Assembly (NCBI GenBank): GCA_903895475.1
Contig: CAITUF010000076.1
Coordinates: forward strand, 1-16,183
Length of the DNA: 16,183 nucleotides
Direction of reading: 5' to 3'
Source of the DNA: an uncultured Opitutia bacterium
GTDB taxonomy: Bacteria; Verrucomicrobiota; Verrucomicrobiia; Opitutales; UBA953
A model generated the notes under the pieces. That model did no database searches, was not told the DNA's origin, and saw only the letters and a list, made by a program, of their open reading frames with translations. How positions within the stretch are numbered: position 1 is the stretch's first letter; each line of letters opens with the position of its first letter. Positions 13,602 to 16,183 of this stretch are shown piece by piece. The position numbers and the translations under genes are program-made.

Positions 13602-15020
13602 GTGAGCCCAGTTCTTCCCTCCATCCCTGCTATGCGCGCGGCCGTCGCGGCCTGGCCGCGTTTAGCGATGGGCGGACTTTTACCGGCGGAACGCATTGGG
13701 GTAGCCGTGTCCGGTGGCGCTGATTCCGTCTACCTGTTGCTGGCCTTGTGGGCGGACGAAACTCTGCGACCACGGTTACGCGTCCTCCACTTCAACCACC
13801 GCGTGCGGGGCGAAGCGTCGGAGGGTGATGCGCGTTTCGTGCAGGCCCTGTGCGCGGCCCTGGACGTCCCTTGCGTCGTCGGTGAGCGGGGTGCAGTCGG
13901 GCTCGCCTCCGAAGCCGAGCTGCGTTTAGCCCGCCTGGACTTCTTTGCGCAGCAACGCGCGGCGCAAGGCCTGCGGGTGATCGCTACCGCCCATCATTTG
14001 GACGACGTCGTGGAAACCATGCTCATGCGCTTGGCGCGCGGTGCTGGCCTCGCCGGCTTAGCGGCTCCGCGGGAGTGGCAGGCGTTCCGCGCTGGTCACG
14101 TCCACTGGCGACCGCTGATCGGGGCACGGCTGACGAAGTCCGCCCTCCTTGCGGCTTTATCCACTGGGGCGATTCCCTGGCACGAAGACGCGACTAACCA
14201 GCAACCCATCGCGGTCCGTAATCGTGTCCGTGCGTGGGTCGGGCAGGGTGGGGCGGAAGCTTTGGGGCCAACGTTTACCCAAGGCTTTGGCGCATCTGCC
14301 CGCCACCTCGATGATGCGCATACGGCCCTCTTGGCTTGGGCCGATGAGCTTGGCTGCAATGTGCAGCCCGATGGCTCCGTCGGCACCGCTGCCTTGCGCG
14401 ATCGCCCGCCTGCTTTGGCTCATGCCGTTTTAAGCCGTTTCCTCGCCGAGCAGGGGTTGTCGTCGGCTAGCGGTCCGTCTCTAGAGCCGCTGGTCGCCGC
14501 GCTCGTCTCTGCCCGCGACGCACAGGCGACTTTATTGGCGCAGCTCGTGGTCCATAAGAGCGGTCGGCTCTTTTTGCCAAAGCAGGGGGCGGTCGCCTAT
14601 GGGCCATTGTTACGTCCGTTGGTACTGGGACAACTCGACGACGAGAGCGGCCTCTTGGCGGAGAGAGTAGACGTAGACGATGCCCTCTGGGCAAAGTTGT
14701 CCCGGGGGGACATCTCCGCTGACTCAGTCGCCTACCTAAATGTCCCGCAGGGTATGGACGTGGCTTGGCGCGGCCGCATGGAGGGCGACCGCTACCAGCC
14801 GCTGGGATCGCCCGGCTCGGCCAAGCTCTCGGACATCCTCATTAACCGAAAAATCCCTTTGGAACAGCGGGAATCCCTCCCCGTGGTGCTAGTTGATAAT
14901 ACTATTCAATGGGTTCCAGGTCAGCCACCCGCACACACCGCCCGTTTGGTCGGGCCACAGAAGGGGGCTCTCCGGTTGACTTGGCTTAGCCCCTGCTTAA
15001 GTTCAGACCTCCCCCGATGA
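13602..15020 (+). CDS. tilS: tRNA(Ile)-lysidine synthase
   Basis: Modifies C34 of the CAU-anticodon tRNA-Ile to lysidine with lysine and ATP, changing its reading from AUG to AUA; normally essential. From the GTG at 13602 the protein has 472 residues; from the ATG at 13632 it has 462. The GTG is favoured by the candidate promoter just upstream, but the choice is not certain. Motifs, numbered from the ATG, are the PP-loop GVAVSGGADSVYLL (SGGADS 27-32) and VLHFNHRVRGEASEGDARFV. ATAHHLDDVVETMLMRLARGAGLAGL and the WHEDATNQ/VRNRVR tRNA-binding segment follow. A C-terminal TilS domain has GDRYQPLGSPG, KLSDILINRKIP, RESLPVV and IQWVPG. The long C-terminal part matches the E. coli-type rather than the short TilS. 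The stop overlaps the ftsH start (ATGA). Confidence 0.93.
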   Translation: MSPVLPSIPAMRAAVAAWPRLAMGGLLPAERIGVAVSGGADSVYLLLALWADETLRPRLRVLHFNHRVRGEASEGDARFVQALCAALDVPCVVGERGAVGLASEAELRLARLDFFAQQRAAQGLRVIATAHHLDDVVETMLMRLARGAGLAGLAAPREWQAFRAGHVHWRPLIGARLTKSALLAALSTGAIPWHEDATNQQPIAVRNRVRAWVGQGGAEALGPTFTQGFGASARHLDDAHTALLAWADELGCNVQPDGSVGTAALRDRPPALAHAVLSRFLAEQGLSSASGPSLEPLVAALVSARDAQATLLAQLVVHKSGRLFLPKQGAVAYGPLLRPLVLGQLDDESGLLAERVDVDDALWAKLSRGDISADSVAYLNVPQGMDVAWRGRMEGDRYQPLGSPGSAKLSDILINRKIPLEQRESLPVVLVDNTIQWVPGQPPAHTARLVGPQKGALRLTWLSPCLSSDLPR

Positions 15021-16183
15021 GCCAAGACAACAACGAGGATGATAAGAACGGTAACCGCGTAAACGGACGATCCCTGATGGTCTGGGTCGTTCTAATTGCG
15101 GCGGTCGCCCTGCTCGTAAACTACAGCGCCCCCAGTGCTGCGCATGTCCAGAAATTGGGCGTCACTCAAGTCCTCTCCTATGCCAAGGAAGGCAAACTGA
15201 AGACCCTCAATGTAAAGCCGGACCCAACGGCGGGTTCCGACAGTTGGTATCAGGTCGAAGGCGAACTCCTGGTCAAAAATGAAGCCGCGGATGAAAAGTC
15301 GCGCTTCATCGCTGCGGGTCGCCTGACCGAGAAAGAATTCGAAGCCCTGCGTGCCTCTGTCCCCAAGGAGAACTTCAAGGAGTCTCCGGCCCAGACTGGC
15401 CTGACCATGTTCCTGTACAACGTCCTGCCCACCTTGCTGGTCTCGGGGGTGATCTTGTTCTTTATGTATCGTTTCCTGAAGAGCTCCCAGAAGGGCGCGA
15501 TGCAGTTCGCCAAGAGCCGGGCTCGCTTGAACTCCACGGACCGCGAAACGACGACTTTCAAGGACGTCGCTGGCTGTGATGAGTCGAAGGAAGAGGTTAA
15601 GGAAATCGTCGATTTTCTCCGCGAGCCCAAGCGCTTCACCAAGATGGGCGCCTCGATTCCGAAGGGGATTCTCATGGTCGGCCCGCCCGGTACAGGTAAG
15701 ACGCTCCTTGCCCGCGCTGTCGCCGGCGAGGCCAAGGTTCCGTTCCTTAGCATCAGCGGCTCGGACTTCGTTGAGATGTTTGTCGGCGTCGGCGCTGCCC
15801 GCGTCCGCGATACTTTTGAACAAGCCCGCAAGCTCGCTCCCTGCATTATCTTTATCGACGAAATCGACGCCGTCGGTCGTCAGCGCGGCGCCGGCTTGGG
15901 TGGCGGGAATGATGAGCGCGAGCAGACCCTCAACTCCTTGCTCGTCGAGATGGATGGCTTCGATGGCCAAGCGGGCGTGATTGTGATCGCCGCGACCAAC
16001 CGCGCCGACGTCCTCGATGCGGCCTTGCTCCGCCCGGGCCGTTTTGACCGCCAAGTCTTTGTCGACCTGCCCGACCTCCGCGGCCGTGAGGCCGTGTTGA
16101 CGGTGCATGCCAAGCGTTTCCAGATGGCGCCCTCCGTCGACTTACAGCGCATCGCCCGCATCACCACGGGGATGTCGGGTGCC
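15017..16183 (+). CDS. ftsH: ATP-dependent zinc metalloprotease FtsH (5' part, runs off the edge)
   Basis: Membrane-anchored AAA+ protease that degrades misassembled membrane proteins and short-lived regulators. The first 389 codons are present and the frame is open to the window end. A polar Asn/Asp-rich N-terminus is followed by membrane helix 1 (about 20-36), a periplasmic domain (about 37-128) and helix 2 (about 129-151). The AAA+ module shows Walker A GPPGTGKT (223-230 region), the pore loop MFVGVGA (254-260) and Walker B CIIFIDEID (276-284). GRQRGAGLGGGNDEREQTLN and the second region of homology ATNRADVLDAALLRPGRFDRQ with arginine fingers R339 and R342 follow. GGGNDE replaces the common GGGHDE. 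The HEXXH protease motif lies beyond the window, so protease activity is assumed from the family. The ATG overlaps the tilS stop by four bases. A weak TTGACT (14976-14981) / TAAGTT (14998-15003) pair inside tilS could be an extra promoter. Confidence 0.95.
   Translation, partial: MSQDNNEDDKNGNRVNGRSLMVWVVLIAAVALLVNYSAPSAAHVQKLGVTQVLSYAKEGKLKTLNVKPDPTAGSDSWYQVEGELLVKNEAADEKSRFIAAGRLTEKEFEALRASVPKENFKESPAQTGLTMFLYNVLPTLLVSGVILFFMYRFLKSSQKGAMQFAKSRARLNSTDRETTTFKDVAGCDESKEEVKEIVDFLREPKRFTKMGASIPKGILMVGPPGTGKTLLARAVAGEAKVPFLSISGSDFVEMFVGVGAARVRDTFEQARKLAPCIIFIDEIDAVGRQRGAGLGGGNDEREQTLNSLLVEMDGFDGQAGVIVIAATNRADVLDAALLRPGRFDRQVFVDLPDLRGREAVLTVHAKRFQMAPSVDLQRIARITTGMSGA

Noticed and set aside
1..16183. 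Search for mobile elements, CRISPR repeats, phage or defence genes
   Set aside because: No transposase, integrase, regularly spaced repeats or attachment-site duplication at the tRNA-Cys was seen; all genes but one have housekeeping roles.

Overview
The window is a dense, GC-rich housekeeping stretch of a Gram-negative bacterial chromosome. Every protein gene is on the + strand and the only minus-strand gene is a tRNA. A short outer-membrane beta-barrel protein of the TorF/Gcw_chp type with a secretion signal points to a diderm. Gene content, protein style and the near absence of Shine-Dalgarno sequences would fit Verrucomicrobiota (Opitutae-like). That placement is an inference, because no rRNA or other marker decides it.

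Layout. 1-35 is the lysine-rich tail of an upstream gene, followed by a terminator. 197-1456 is NADP-type isocitrate dehydrogenase with its own terminator. 1559-2338 is a TorF-like porin with a candidate promoter and a strong terminator. 2496-3360 is the ribosomal pair rplM-rpsI, again closed by a terminator. 3470-10206 is a compact arginine cluster, argC-argJ-argB-argD-argF-argG, with no internal terminator and one strong terminator after argG. A convergent tRNA-Cys(GCA) follows on the minus strand (10266-10340). Then come ispF (MEP isoprenoid pathway), ndk, an uncharacterised zinc-ribbon/two-helix membrane protein, serS, tilS and the first 389 codons of ftsH, which runs off the right edge.

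How the genes work together. The arg genes cover glutamate to argininosuccinate: ArgJ recycles the acetyl group from acetylornithine onto glutamate, ArgB, ArgC and ArgD build acetylornithine, and ArgF and ArgG carry ornithine to argininosuccinate. Only the last step (argH) is missing from the window. ArgB has the N-terminal helix and C-terminal signature of arginine-inhibited kinases, so feedback probably acts there. serS, tRNA-Cys, tilS, rplM and rpsI belong to translation. The tilS stop overlaps the ftsH start, which suggests coupled translation.

No mobile element, CRISPR array, defence system or clearly novel system is present. The most interesting non-coding signal is the 93-base ispF-ndk gap. 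It holds a perfect 10-bp tandem duplication, a 16-codon ORF that starts directly after the ispF stop, and two mutually exclusive helices, one of which would hide the ndk ribosome-binding site. No gene has an intergenic stretch longer than 300 bases beside it.
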